A stretch of 64,000 bases of DNA from Acanthosoma haemorrhoidale (taxonomy: Eukaryota > Arthropoda > Insecta > Hemiptera > Acanthosomatidae). The notes under the pieces were generated by a model, which was given only the letters and a program-made list of their open reading frames with translations, was not told the origin of the DNA and made no database searches. The position numbers and the translations under genes are program-made. Below are positions 1 through 12,060 of this stretch, piece by piece. How positions within the stretch are numbered: position 1 is the first letter of the stretch; each line of letters starts with the position of its first letter. Location of the stretch: contig OV884015.1 in NCBI GenBank assembly GCA_930367205.1, positions 77,391,341 through 77,455,340 on the forward strand. Direction: 5' to 3'.

Positions 1-316
1 CGAACATCAATCATATCGAGACTATAAACTTTTTCGTAATTTTTATACGTTAATTATACTAACAATTATTTATGCTAGTTACACTAATATTCTAGCCTGG
101 TTAAATTGCTGGTCAGTTTTTTTGTTTTTTTTAATAAAATGAATAGTTATTTCTTTATTATTTTTGACTTTGTTTAATTACTTTGTTTCTGCCTTACTCT
201 TGGCAATTCTGTAACGCTAACCGACTCAATCCAACATCCAACTTCTCATGACGTAACCGGCGTAATTTTCTGGCGTTTGGGGAATTCTTGATTTCTAAGA
301 GCCCTAGCGCAAATAA
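1..316. repeat. Dispersed repeat F, copy 1
   Basis: This stretch is a clear diverged copy of 13486-13788. Both contain the blocks ttatacgttaattatactaa, a run of T followed by aataaaatgaat, and gacgtaaccggcg followed by ttttctggcgtttgggga and gagccctagc. The match starts at the first base of the window, so the repeat may extend further left. No open reading frame or terminal repeat is visible. The family is unknown; it could be the untranslated part of a larger mobile element. Confidence 0.75.
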
Positions 317-2325
317 TGACAATTTCTACTGAATATCATAGACCGTCTATATAATCGTGGAAGCTTTCATAAATTAAAAGATTTAATTTTCTGATCCTTT
401 TGAATTAATGAATCCTTATGAAAGATAAATAAAAACTTTATTTCTGAAATAATGAGAGGCTGCCTAATTTTAATTGAATTGCTACAACACAGTAAATAAA
501 TAAACTAAATAACAATACATACAAAAATCTTATTTTAATTAACAAAATTAATAACAAATATTTAGATGATTCGATAGTTTTTTTTGTAATTGTGCCAAAC
601 CAGCACAGACAACTTCTTTCTAAACACACTTGTCATATTATCTGCTTCGTGGCCGCTTCAAATCTGACTTTTGGGTCAACAATAAACTTTTGTACTATGC
701 ATGGAACACATTAGTCAGCATAGCAAGTTGAGTTGACAGAATATACCCAATAAAAGTACATTTTTCAATTGGTAATAATTGAGAGAAATCACGATACTGG
801 TGGTACTAAATATGATATTATAAATAATTACTACAAATTAATAGATACTAAGAGAGAAAATATTATATGCAATATGACTTCATCGTTCGGTGCATCCTAG
901 AACAGTCACAAGTGCTTATCGATAGTAAAAATTCATTTGATTCCACCAACATAGACAATTTTTGGGATGTCCTGATTGGATAAATTCTATAGGTTGGATG
1001 GAATTAAATTCACCCACCCATGCGTGTTTTGCGCTACTGGAAAATTTTCCTGATCGCAGTTTAATGCAGGGACGACTCCATCGCAGAGGAGTTCCCATTG
1101 AGATAAAATGGGCCCGCGCTAAACCTCGCAAGAAACTTGAGATTCGAGCTAGTGAGATATGGACAGAAATGACTCACCGAGGAATGCGGGAGATTAGAAA
1201 GGGTAATTATCCGAGTAGCTCACGCCTCTGAATTATCTGCGCAATCATCTCATGTCGCCTCATTGCACTCCTTTTGCGAAGGCTTTTCAAAACTTCAAAA
1301 TCAAAACTCACTTTTCTTTTGTATTTACCTTAGTTTCAAGTTCCGCATACCCAATATTGAATTGACGGCACAACCGTCGGTTCTGACCATCCCATGTCAA
1401 TTTTCTGATTCTGATTCAGTTTTGCTATTCTACTTTGAGATCTCCAATCACAAGCAGTCTTGTGGTATAAATTATAATGTGGTTAACGTCCGTAATATTA
1501 TGTTGGCACAGCTTACAGAAACCTACATATAAGATGTAAGGAACATTTTAGTCCAATTCTATTGTACAGAGATATACGGCACAGAGAAGCTTTATTACAT
1601 ACTTTCAAAAAGAAAAGACTAATCTTCAAATTATAAAGTATCAAAATAAAGCTTGACTTCCAATAACTTGAACCAGAATAAAGAGATTATTAATAAGGCA
1701 ATAAAGGGTAAGCCTCCCCCTCTCCTCCAGGACAGGGGCAGTAGATTTATATAAATACTTACTCAGTGAAGTGTTATGATTAAGGGTGTTTTTTTAATCA
1801 AACAAATTACTTTTGTAGATTTATTTTAATAACAATAAGAATGGGTACCAAATACCACACACATTCGAACAACTCAGGGTAAAAACCAAAACAAAACTGC
1901 ATCCTGATAAGCTCTCAACAAGTGAGGAGCAGTGTTGTCCGCTTCATAATTACGCAAGAATTATTCCTTAACAGTAACAACCTATATTTTTCAACGAAAC
2001 GAATTCAATTTAATGTAAGCATGTGAATGAAATAAGCTGAAGCTGAAACAATGAATAAGCTCCTTAAGCTTGGAGAAACATGTGGAAGTATATGCTTGCG
2101 TATACATACATACACGCAAGTCTTACACCATTTAACTTGGTCTTAGTTTTCAAATTCAATATAAATTGAACAAAAATTTTCTCGCTATTGAGAGTTAGTG
2201 ATCCTAGCCAACGTTCTAAAAGTTAGCTAAAAGCTAGTTGTTAAGCTGAAAAAAAAGTTTCAGAATAAAAATTTGATTGCGTGTATTTGCCGGGATATTG
2301 GCATAATATGATGACGATATTTATT
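317..2325. other. AT-rich interval, no gene recognised
   Basis: Nothing here is assignable to a gene. An 89-codon frame at 962-1231 (+) has a mixed, basic composition and faces a 71-codon frame on the other strand. It matches no family I know, and no splice or polyadenylation context supports it. The rest is AT-rich with short homopolymer runs. Confidence 0.5.
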
Positions 2326-2640
2326 TGGCAATTGCCAGTTTCACCAATCATGTTCGGAGCGTCTGTGGCTCTCACGCTCTTGATCAGTCTCTACTGGCCT
2401 GTATCCGGTGACGCGTGGGCGAATTCCCAAGACCCCAATTCGATATACAGGAATAAGTATGTAATCCTCTTTCGCATGCTATGGTGGTGGCAACGATGTG
2501 GATTTGGCAGGTCTCTGGGCTGTTTGTAAATACTGTATGAATGAGCGATGGAATAAAGAACTGTTAATATGGTAAGAATGAGAAGATTGATCATAGTTAC
2601 TTATTTTTCAAAGAAACGCATAGTTTATCGCAATAAAGAT
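2326..2640 (+). mobile_element. LINE family A, diverged 3' fragment
   Basis: This is a 5'-truncated, decayed copy of the family A 3' untranslated region. Visible landmarks are ggcaattgccagttt, atcatgttcggagcg (atcatgtcctgagcg in other copies), tatccggtgacgcg, cctctttcgcatgc, ctgggctgtttgtaaatact followed by gtatgaatgagcga, and the tail ttatcgcaataaag. The middle carries an unrelated stretch in place of the usual cgcttcctcc segment. No coding part of ORF2 remains. No target-site duplication was recognised. Confidence 0.75.
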
Positions 2641-5091
2641 TATAAATTTAAAGATATTTATTAAATGAAATATCTTAAGCCGTTCACATTTTACTTCCGT
2701 CCTCAACCCGTAATGTACAAGTAGCTGACGCTTACGAACCCAGTATGTCGTAACGTTGCCCGTAAATAAACAACTCTCAGTCATCAACCTAAGTCTATCT
2801 CCCAAAAAATGGATCCACTTAAATCTGAATTCACGGCTAACACGAACTCACAGCTTAAGTCGAAGTTATCTTATACAAAAGTGGTCAAGTATCACGCAAA
2901 CCCCTCAAGCGCTGAAAGCTGAAAAATCTTAAAATACTCGAAAGCGAACGAAATATAAGATTGATTACAGCAAAACGATAAAAGATATAGATGAACTTTG
3001 GTTATAATGATATAACACCGTCCAATAAATAAACAATTATTTGATATTATTCCTTCAAAGTCAGCTATATAATTTCACTTGTGTTTTTGTGAATTTTTAA
3101 AAATCTTTTGCTGTAACAATTTACGTATATTCAGCTTCACGTGTCGAAAATATACATTACGATGTTTCGCAAGGTATGGTTAACTAATTGGCAGACATCT
3201 GCAAGTACAATTGAAAGGTTTTTTATTATTTTTTTTTTTTTTATGTTCTCTGCTCTACGTAATTAGTCTACTCGGCCCTCCAACGACCCGGGTTTCTTCT
3301 AAGAAACCTAATCTTTAGAGTTGCAGCAAAAACTCTAATTATAAAATGAGACGAGGAGAGCACACCCTCAAAGTCAATTATCCTTATATGCATATATTCA
3401 AAAGGCCGGCAGTAAAAGGGAGGATATGAGGAGGCCGTAGCAATTAGAATAAGACTGGCACCTATTACAACATAGCCGTCCCAACCCTCCCAGCTATAAC
3501 TGAATCCTTGCAGCAAGGTCGAAGCTCCAGGCCCTTCTTTTTAGACCTTCTTATTACGAATATTCTCCAATGGAAAGGAAACAGAAACTATGGGAATGGG
3601 ATCATAGAAGAAGGGCATAAGACCACTAGACTGCAGGGTTCTGTAATTAGGTCTAAATGATGCAAAAAACACCTCAGAATTATAATAAAACTTGATATAA
3701 ATTGATTTTTATTCAATTATCTGCGGTTGTCAAATATCGATGAATTTTCATAATGGCCTGATGACCTCATTCCTTGAACGAGTTGAAGAAACCTAATATG
3801 AATGCGTTAAGATCAAGAAAAGCCCATATCCTTGCGGCGTAAATGGCTTATTTTACACACACAAAAAAAAAGAAGTTAATTAAAGCTGGTATGCTAATTC
3901 TATGATAATTCTCTAAATGCACACTTCATCAGCGATGGCTTCATAGTTCTGGCTCACTACTGCAGGCCATGTCCAGGAAAAATTTCTTGTATTTTTTTCG
4001 TGAATATTCAAACATTTTTTTCACATTTCCTATCTTTTTTTGCCATAAAACTTCTCCATCCCCACCATGAGTTTACTCTGAAGGAGAGTACCAACCGGGA
4101 ATGACTAACGTTTTAGCGCGAATGTTATATATAACACCTTCAGAACAAATTATATAAAACATGAATAATAATAAAATTTGGACTGGAAGACCTTCTCCCA
4201 TGAACCTATTCATGTGTTAATGCTGGTCGTGGAGTTTATTAATTTAAACATATAAAATTCCTTGTCTCTCCACAATGTTTTAAAATTTGGAAAAGTATTT
4301 TTAACTGCCAAACAGTGGACCTAAGTGCCACAAGTAATAATAATGTGGTAAGCATTAATATGTAGTACAGATTGTTATATACAAGATAAAAAGTTAAACT
4401 GTTAAAAAAATACCATTATAATAATAAAATTTATGACAGACAAAACATCAAGTTAATAAAATCTAATAATAAAATAAAATTGTATATATTTAGTTAAAAA
4501 TTAAAATTTATGTATCCTTTGTGTATAGGTATATACAAATATTTAATACTCAAGAAATTTTAAACCATGCTATTAACATGAGTGATGTTCTTGCTATTTC
4601 ATAGCTCCATTTCTGTTTAATTAATGATATTTTATGAATTAATTACTTGGATATAGCAGCCTTTGAACCTGTTTTCTCTAACGGCATTCTCACAAGAAGG
4701 CCTTCTGTCTTCAGAACTACCTTTAGCTGAAAAATGATAAGTCAAAACCAATAACTCATTTCCATTCCTTGCAATCATGCCATCCATTCTGAGTCCCAAT
4801 CTCTCTCTCTATAGAATGTACTCATTCGTATATACGGTCAGCCCTTAGCGTCCTCACACGCTCCAATTACGAGCCTTCGGCAACGTGTCGATTGTCACTT
4901 CAGCTGCAGTCAGGATTATGGTGAAGGGTTAATGTATAAGGGATGCAGGGGGTTTATTAACTTTACGTCAGTATGGCATTCATTTTTAAAATATTTGTTA
5001 GTTTTCTCAGAACTAAAATCCCCTATGATAAATTGTTATTGTGGTATTGCTCCCACTATTGCTTATGATCATTAATATGTTTTTTTTCTTC
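2641..5091. other. AT-rich interval, no gene recognised
   Basis: Only short frames occur, for example 82 codons at 3268-3516 (-), with no recognisable domain. There are homopolymer T runs near 3227-3243 and a short tctctc run near 4800. I see no gene, RNA or mobile-element signature. Confidence 0.5.
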
Positions 5092-5230
5092 ATTAATAAT
5101 TAACGACCAAAAAAGAATTTATTGACATGACTTTAACCCGGGACCTCAACAATCTGCCTCTGCCATCTGAGACCCGGGTTTGAGTCACGATCTTTCCAAT
5201 AATTATTTCTTTTGTGGTTAATTATTAATA
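5092..5230. mobile_element. Foldback MITE with tRNA-like core (family D)
   Basis: Two arms of about 33 bp are inverted copies of each other: 5092-5124 begins attaataattaac and 5198-5230 ends gttaattattaat. They enclose a core with a second inverted pair built on acccggg (5136-5142 and 5172-5178). The core text gggtttgagtcacgatc resembles a pol III B box or tRNA T-arm, but I could not fold a full cloverleaf. Right-half copies at 10229-10280 and 57683-57742 show that it is a dispersed family. There is no coding capacity, so it would be a non-autonomous element or a tRNA-derived repeat. Confidence 0.65.
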
Positions 5231-6859
5231 AAAATCCCTAAGGTTTCGTTCGTGCGAGTATGTCTGTTATCGCCTTTGAGTCCAGGACAGCACCATTGGA
5301 AGTTGTGACGAAATGGAGTAGTACATAGTAGTACAGTAGAAATGGAGTACCCTTATGTAACTAATTGAGTGGCAGTTATTGATTAATTATTGGTATTACA
5401 AATCTATCATAGACATGAAGACACCATGTTGAATCAATTGATGTTTTAATAATTCATCATTATCTTTTTCGAAGAAATCTTTTGTATAATTACTCCAATT
5501 ATGTAGCATCTAGTAATTAGCAGTAGTAATTAGCCAAAGTATGATAACCTTTGATTAGATCCCAATTCTAAGAATTTTTTTTCTTCCAGCCGGCCAACCG
5601 GGGAATGGGAAATATGAATTCTTTTGTGGAGAAAATTTAGCGATTCCGAATATGTTATTAAAACCGACCGTGAAATTGATGCTGCCGTGTGAAAAGCATG
5701 CAGTAATTTACATCCCTGTCAATAGATCAATGTCTTAAAATCGTTCGGAGTATTATTATGTCGAAAAATAATTAGAGGTTATTGGTTAGTTTTGCAAAAG
5801 ACTGCGAAGGGCCGTCATAAGGGAGGGTAAAAAAATCTGGGTTTAATTATAGGGCGAAATGAAAGGGAAACTATTATGAAACTGTTCGGAAGATGGCGGT
5901 CCTAATGCCGAACTAAAATAAATTTCCGAACTAAACCGATATTTAGAGTGGTCCGAGAAAAGACAAAAAAAAAAAGTTGGGGTGCCGACTGATGAACTCG
6001 ACAGCTGGCCTGCTTCTCCTACCTGGGGCAGATATTCCGACCATCCGCCCTCCCAGATCCATAGTTACCTGGAGACTGATTATACTCACTGGGCTAATGT
6101 CTTCCTGGAACATACTACCGCTAATCGTTTTCATCTTCGACAGTATTTAAACGGGTCCAAATAATGTATTCTTTGCTGCAAAGTACTGCAAAGGAAATGG
6201 TGTAGCAATAAAAAGTGCTCGTTATACAATAAATAATCATCAATAATGACAACAAACAAGCAATAATCATCAGCGAAATAACAATATTCTCATATGAACA
6301 CCCTTTCTCCTGATTCAAACGAAAATATACCACCCAACGTGTGGTGCAGGTTTTGATTAAAATTTTTGTAATAACAATCCTCAATAACAATGAAGCCTCA
6401 TACATAATAATAATACATAATATCAATCAGGACTTTGTAATGCTTAATTTAATGCCCTACTCAATCCGATCAAGTAATTGATTATTAATTGACTCTTATA
6501 AATGGTTAGTTATAATGCCATTACTGTCATTTTGAGCACTTGAGAATGACCGCATAGGCTACTCATAGCACTCTTACCAATGTAAACAAATTGTGGATAG
6601 GTCGGTGGGATTGTATGTTTATTTAAAATATAATAAAATATTGCAATACTCCGGACTATTGTATGCTAATATGTGAAATACATTTCTCAATTCCTACTGA
6701 TGCTGCCAGTCAGGGCTAGTAACAATTATGGGGTAACACCTCACGAAGAAGTAACCGATGATTCAAGTAGCTAGTGCGGTAAGCGCCACGTTTCATCTCA
6801 ATCAAAATTTTGGTTTTCATAATCGGATTAATTACATCTTTACTTAATAGCTCCTCATT
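5231..6859. other. AT-rich interval, no gene recognised
   Basis: The longest frame is 101 codons at 6121-6426 (-), leucine- and isoleucine-rich and typical of AT-rich noise. No repeat shared with the rest of the window was noticed. Confidence 0.45.
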
Positions 6860-7056
6860 TACCCTCACTGGACTGAGTCGACACCCACCAAAACCATCTC
6901 CAATGGGGCCGATTGAGACGGTCGCTAGTAAGAGGTAGTAAGGACATGTAATAATTAGGAAGTGTAATATATTAGCAGTGATATTACACTAAATGATATG
7001 ATTCCAGTGCAGGTAATATCGGAGACCGATATGTACTTTCCAAAAGCCGACGTGAT
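6860..7056 (-). repeat. Dispersed repeat H, copy 1 (inverted relative to copy 2)
   Basis: Read on the minus strand, this matches 21237-21402. Shared blocks are gatca-gtcg, ggaaagtacatatcggt, aatcatatc followed by tcactgctaatatatta, and cctaattatt-acatgt. A gap of roughly 35 bases separates the last shared block, ending in actgaggg or agtgaggg. The element type is unknown, and no coding frame or terminal repeat is seen. Confidence 0.7.
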
Positions 7057-8314
7057 CTAAACAAAAAAATAGCAATAAAACTATAAAATTGACTTTTAGT
7101 TATTTCCCATTAGGCTGCTTTTTATTTTTAATTAAGTCATTCGTGCAAAATATTATCCCTCTACATGAACTCGGGATTAGAAAAAAAACGCCAATTGACT
7201 AATAATGGTGGATTTAATGGCTTAGCTAGATAATTAACGTACACTTTACACCCTCATTACATATTATTAATTGGGAAGTCGAGATCTTAAATTCGATAAC
7301 ATTATAGAATAATATTTATTTTTATAATTCCTAATTAATTTAATAACGACTCATTATTATTGTTCACGTTTCTGGTTTTATTATTAGCATCAAATGGAAC
7401 TATTATGCTTAGTCCTTGCCTACAAAAACACTCGGTAATTCGAAAACTCTCCAAAAAATCTATTGGAAAAACTTTTTCCAGAAAATTCCAGGAACCTCAA
7501 TCAAGTAGTAGACTTACTTTCTACTTGCGTGCACGAGTATTTTCCCCAAGAAGTACCTTACTTCTGTCACAATTCAGATTGAATTATGTCTCCTTATAAA
7601 TAGTTTTCTCCAACAATTTATCAAGCACCTCAAAAACATACATTGAATCAACAAAGATGTATAGCCTAATGTTTTGGCATGAACCCCATTTGCCAGAAGG
7701 TGTGTGGACCGCAGGTGGTTGTCTGGACGGTCAGAACTCCGATGATACATCACAAAGGATTACAAAGAATGTTGTCTTTGTTTCATGTTCGCATCACGCA
7801 CTGGCAATCTTCTCTTAAACTATCTGTGCCCTACAAGTTACATTAGCCTTAACTTTAAATTGGAGTGATCCTCATTAGGAGGATTCTTTGAACCAGATAT
7901 TTCACAGATTAATCTGGGCCTTTTTGACATTTAAATTAATGCTTAGTGTTTTTTTCTTCTTTTTAATTAATGTAATACGACTTTGTAATCAGTCGAAAGA
8001 TAACATCTCTATATCCATCTTAATGATTGGTCCAATTATTTCTGAATTAAAGACCGAGGAATGCAGAATAATGCATCCGAAATATCCTTGACTAAATTTT
8101 TTTTACTAATAACATCTATCATGACTGATGTAACCTCCATTTGTTTTATCAAATGTTTATCTAAGATGAAACTATGTCTGTGTTGTACTACTAATCCATT
8201 TTTAACTAAGTAAGTTGTTTTTTTTATTAAGAAATTAAGATAAAGCCTGTAGTCCTTGAATAGCTTGTTCACAATTAAAATGAAAAAATAATAATAATAA
8301 TAATATAATCCACA
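7057..8314. other. AT-rich interval, no gene recognised
   Basis: Short frames at 7360-7599 (+, 79 codons) and 7888-8091 (+, 67 codons) are hydrophobic or serine-rich and resemble no known family. An aataataataata microsatellite lies at about 8287-8307. Confidence 0.45.
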
Positions 8315-8670
8315 ATACATTTTTATTTATCATTTTTTTACAATACTTGAACAAAATTCAGTTTACAAATTTCTCCTCTTGCTGCATACACAGATACATT
8401 CGAAGGAGGGTAGAATTACAATAACAATATTCTATCCGAAGTTAAAATTATAATGCAAAGTAAACAGGGCTAGGTGATGGGGCTCACTTTCAGATTACAA
8501 TGAGGAAACTACAAACTAAAACCTAAGACTAAAGCGTTCCTGCCTCGACTGCGTCTTGCAATCGATGGGGGAACGGAGCGGGGGTTATCGTGTTAAACAC
8601 CGGGTTTGTCAGGTACTGTAGTGAGTCAAAGAATTTGATATGTCTGCGTTGAATTATATTTGTTTAATTT
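8315..8670 (-). mobile_element. LINE family B, C-terminal RT end plus 3' UTR
   Basis: Read on the minus strand, the upstream part encodes a peptide like RRHIKFFDSLQYLTNPVFNT. This is the same C-terminal tail of a Jockey-type ORF2 that is seen at 25200, 24770 and 59745. A proline-rich tail, a stop and a 3' UTR carrying gtgagccccatcacct follow. The insertion ends in an A-rich tail (aatgataaataaaaatg on the minus strand). It is 5'-truncated and not functional. The family B assignment rests on protein-level agreement, the shared tcatcacc block and the same gene order. Confidence 0.7.
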
Positions 8671-10228
8671 GTTTACCTTGTGCTTGAACTAGTACTGGTC
8701 ATTAGCCGAAAGGAATTTGAATGTTGCAAAACATACAACAAAAACATTCAAAGTTCTACATAAATGTGGTAATAACATTAAATATGATGTTACAATCAAG
8801 CAATTGAGAACGAGAGAATAGGCTGCTCATAAAGCTTGTGAATAATAAGTAATGAAATTAATAACTGGTGGGTTATTTACTTCTCATATCCATGTCCTAA
8901 TGCCACATTTTGTAAAATATATTTATTAAACTCCTTCTTACTATTTGTTATTTTTAGTGGATTTAAAATTCTAATATATCTCATATTTATTCAATGTTTT
9001 GGTTTGACATGTATATTTTATATAATTTTATTAATGGTCTATATGTACGCGTATATGAAAAAATATATTTTGGAGGATGGTCATCCGCATTATCAAACTC
9101 AAAATGAAGAAGCTGGACCATGTGTAAACATTAATAGTTATAAATAATATTGGGACCAAACAACCATAAAAATTATTCATATTCAAAAAGATATGGCTTG
9201 GGATCCGTTATTCCTAAGTATTGGAGTATCGATTGTAAGAAAAGGGATTTAGACCCTGAGCAAGGATCCTGCCTTTTGAACCTGCGAGGGACACTCGCGC
9301 AATCCTGCAATATTTATGAGCAAGTGTTATGAGAACGGCTCGTGAGAGTGCGTGGTGACTTATGCAAGAAAAACACTCGCCGCAGGCCTGCCAATTGAGA
9401 AAGGCCGGCTTTAAAAGCCCTATCGGCTCATTTAAAAATTCCCACACTGGCTCCCGGATTCCGCATCAGTTTGTAATGGCCCCGCATGCCTTCGTCCTAT
9501 TTAAGAACTAACTAGAAACACTTTAGACTTTTATATACTTCCAGTTTGTTCGTGGCCGTAGTCACTTTTTATCGCTTACTTATTTACGACTGGGCTGTAG
9601 AAATGTTACTGTTCGGGCTCCTATCACAGTCATAGAGTCGTATATTCATATCCTCTGAGGCTATTTCGAATTCGGATTCCAACTGCGCAAATTTGGTTTC
9701 AAAGTTGAAGGAATTTCCAGTTAGCCTATCACAGTGGAACTACCGGGCATTCGGAAAATTATATTATTGACAGTAGTACTGATTTATGTTCTTTATTGCA
9801 GTGATGGGAACTTTACTTAGTTTGTTTACCCTACTAAGGATGTTAGTTATTCTACTCAGTTACATTTATTGCAGCAAAAGATGACCGACATGAAACATCT
9901 CCATTAAAGTCCTATATACCTCATCAAGTAAAGGCACGAAGTAAACGTCCTTGCAAAATAGCACGTATTTAGCAAGAGCTAAAGTTGCGTTGAGTTTTTT
10001 TAGTGTCACTTGGTGTGGTATTTAAAAAAACAAAATTGGATTTATTTCCTGATCTTAATCCTGGTTTTTTGATTAAGTAAGGTATTTCTCATAACGTCCC
10101 TCAACATGAAATAGTAGAACCGGAAGCTCGCAAGGGCCATAAATGACAGACAGGCACACATATAAACGGCTGATAACGTAAACATTTTTGGTTTGTATGG
10201 CCCCAGGCTAAATAATGTGGAGGTTATG
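8671..10228. other. AT-rich interval, no gene recognised
   Basis: Two overlapping frames on opposite strands (9150-9332 + and 9214-9447 -) cover a slightly GC-richer patch at about 9230-9480. Neither resembles a known protein. Nothing else is recognised. Confidence 0.45.
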
Positions 10229-10280
10229 GTTTGAATATCGATCTTGCCACTAATTTTTCTTTGTTGTTAATTGTGAATAA
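10229..10280. repeat. Right-half copy of MITE family D
   Basis: The text gtttgaatatcgatcttgcc followed by taatttttctttgttgttaatt lines up with the right half of the 5092-5230 element (gtttgagtcacgatctttcc, then ataattatttcttttgtggttaatt). The left arm is absent. Confidence 0.55.
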
Positions 10281-11660
10281 TATTGGGCCAAATACCAGTT
10301 TCTCATCTAAATAGATCTGCCATCTAAAAAAAACTCGAAATGCATTACAAGCAGCCCATGCGTCTACTTATTAACATAAACGGGGACCCAACCTTTTATC
10401 TCTCCTTACATTGCCATTTAACGGCAGGTATTCACAGGTACTTAACCTGAGAGGGGAGTGGCCTGTGGCATACGAGCTGCGCGGATCCGCAGACTCATCG
10501 GCCGACGTGGGATCACCCTCCTAGGTGAATAGCCACATCTCCGAGGCTGGCTTTAATTAGAAAAGGCGGTTATTAATAATTGGCGCTTCCACGGGAGTTT
10601 TTGCCCCATGTTTGGCGCATGGGCCGGGCCCCCTGGCGCCACCCCACCCCCAGGTAGTGTTTTTTCAACTCGCTGCAACTCATCCCCTCGCTATGCAGCA
10701 TATGCCACGCCGATCTGTGCCGCTATTGTCCTAAGAAAAAAGTCTGTTACGCCTCCTTTGGCGCACGCCTCCCTTCCTTCTTCCTGTGTCATTTCCCATA
10801 ATCGGTCTCTCCTCGGAGTGGCTAACGCGGCCTTGTATCCGTCGTCAAAGGCGAGCTCCAATTATGTTTTTGGGCAAGCTGAGTGACAGGCGTCAATTCT
10901 AGGAGAATTTTTTTTTCAAAAGAACAACACACCCACGCGTAGGGTATAACACTCTAGCATATGCTAGAGGTACCTTTGGGCATCTATCACAATTATTCTT
11001 CACCTATAATCTTATAAGTGAAATATTACAGTATTTATGAGATTATTACTAAAGTTCATGACATGCAGTTATTACACATTAACATTAACTTAAAATGAAC
11101 TTGGGCTAAACTGCCGAAATAGTTATCTTCTTTTGAGCCTTCGTCAGTGGCCAGTATGAACCAATAAAACATGATGTTTACACCATTATGTACTCCCAGT
11201 CGTGGCTGGAATGGCCAACCATTAGTATTTACTAAAGTGAAATAAATTCCTCTTGAAGCAGTTGTGCTGGTCTCTGTACCCCATGAGAGACCAAACGATC
11301 ACAATGCCTTACCAGGCCTGCACATATATACACTTTTATAATCTAATTTTACATATGCTAAACCACAATGAAGGTGTAATTAAAAAAACCTAAGAATTAT
11401 GATAATAAATTAAAATTTTTTGTAAGATTGCCTGCAATCTAAAATAATAAAAAGGCATATGCCAAGGAAAGGCTCATAGCTTTCACCTAATGAAAATATC
11501 CGGATCAATTAATCAGAACTATAAAACCTTTTATTGTAGATCTATTTCTCTGATTTATAAGGCCCATGTTTGACCTAAAGACATAAAATTGTAAAAATGA
11601 GAACTAATTATCTGCGACTCTCTCGACGTTCTCTCTAGTTCATACAACTACAATCTAGCA
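10281..11660. other. Interval with a GC-rich island at about 10430-10890, possible decayed coding DNA
   Basis: Most of this interval is AT-rich, but 10430-10890 is strikingly GC-richer. On the + strand it has a 92-codon frame (10608-10886). On the minus strand there is a run of about 34 sense codons containing GYKAALATPRRDRLWEMTQE, then frame breaks. The minus-strand peptides look more protein-like than the plus frame and could be a broken mobile-element ORF or exon. I cannot name the family. Confidence 0.35.
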
Positions 11661-11664
11661 TTAA

Positions 11665-11837
11665 TGTCGGGCTTCCACGGGGCGTGAATAACGAAAGTGA
11701 GTATTATTACGGTGACACTTTATGGATTTACGAAATTAATTACTTTGTCTTTACAATTCGTGTCTCTTTCTTTTTATGAAGGGCTACGAGCCCAAACTAA
11801 CATCACTTTCGTGATTGACGCCCCGTGGGAACCCTGC
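11665..11837. mobile_element. TTAA-flanked MITE with about 32-bp terminal inverted repeats
   Basis: The left end gggcttccacggggcgtgaa, followed by taacgaaagtga, is matched by the right end read on the other strand, gggttcccacggggcgtcaa followed by tcacgaaagtga (28 of 32 positions). The element is bounded on both sides by TTAA (11661-11664 and 11838-11841), the target used by piggyBac-type transposases. At 173 bp with no coding frame it would be non-autonomous. Assignment to piggyBac is inference from the TTAA target and terminal repeats; no transposase is seen in the window. Confidence 0.7.
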
Positions 11838-11850
11838 TTAATGTGTATGC

Positions 11851-12060
11851 GGCACCTTTGGGAATCTCCCAGATCTTGGCTTCCTTCTCCTTGGGTGGTG
11901 ACATTCCCGCAGGTGAATTTGAGGGATTCTTAGGCTTTGCATACATTACATTTATGGTTATTGCCAATACTGTATGAATGAGAGAGTGAATGGAATATTA
12001 TGTATATGGTACTGCCCATTTCCCTATTAGAGCAGATTTTACTATTTTTCAATAATAGAA
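11851..12060 (+). mobile_element. LINE family A, strongly diverged 3' UTR fragment
   Basis: A weak but collinear match to the family A 3' end: gggaatctcccagatcttgg followed by cttccttctccttgg, then ggtgacattcc, then actgtatgaatgagagagtg, and finally the tail agcagattttact with caataatag. It begins about 10 bases after the TTAA-flanked MITE. This looks like an old copy; no target-site duplication is seen. Confidence 0.5.

Noticed and set aside
6121..6426. 101-codon Ile/Leu/Cys-rich frame that could look like a membrane protein
   Set aside because: Composition is what AT-rich non-coding DNA gives. No start context, domain or neighbour supports it.
8287..8307. Tandem trinucleotide runs (also 16070, 43942, 57127) as a CRISPR-like array
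   Set aside because: Plain microsatellites without spacers.
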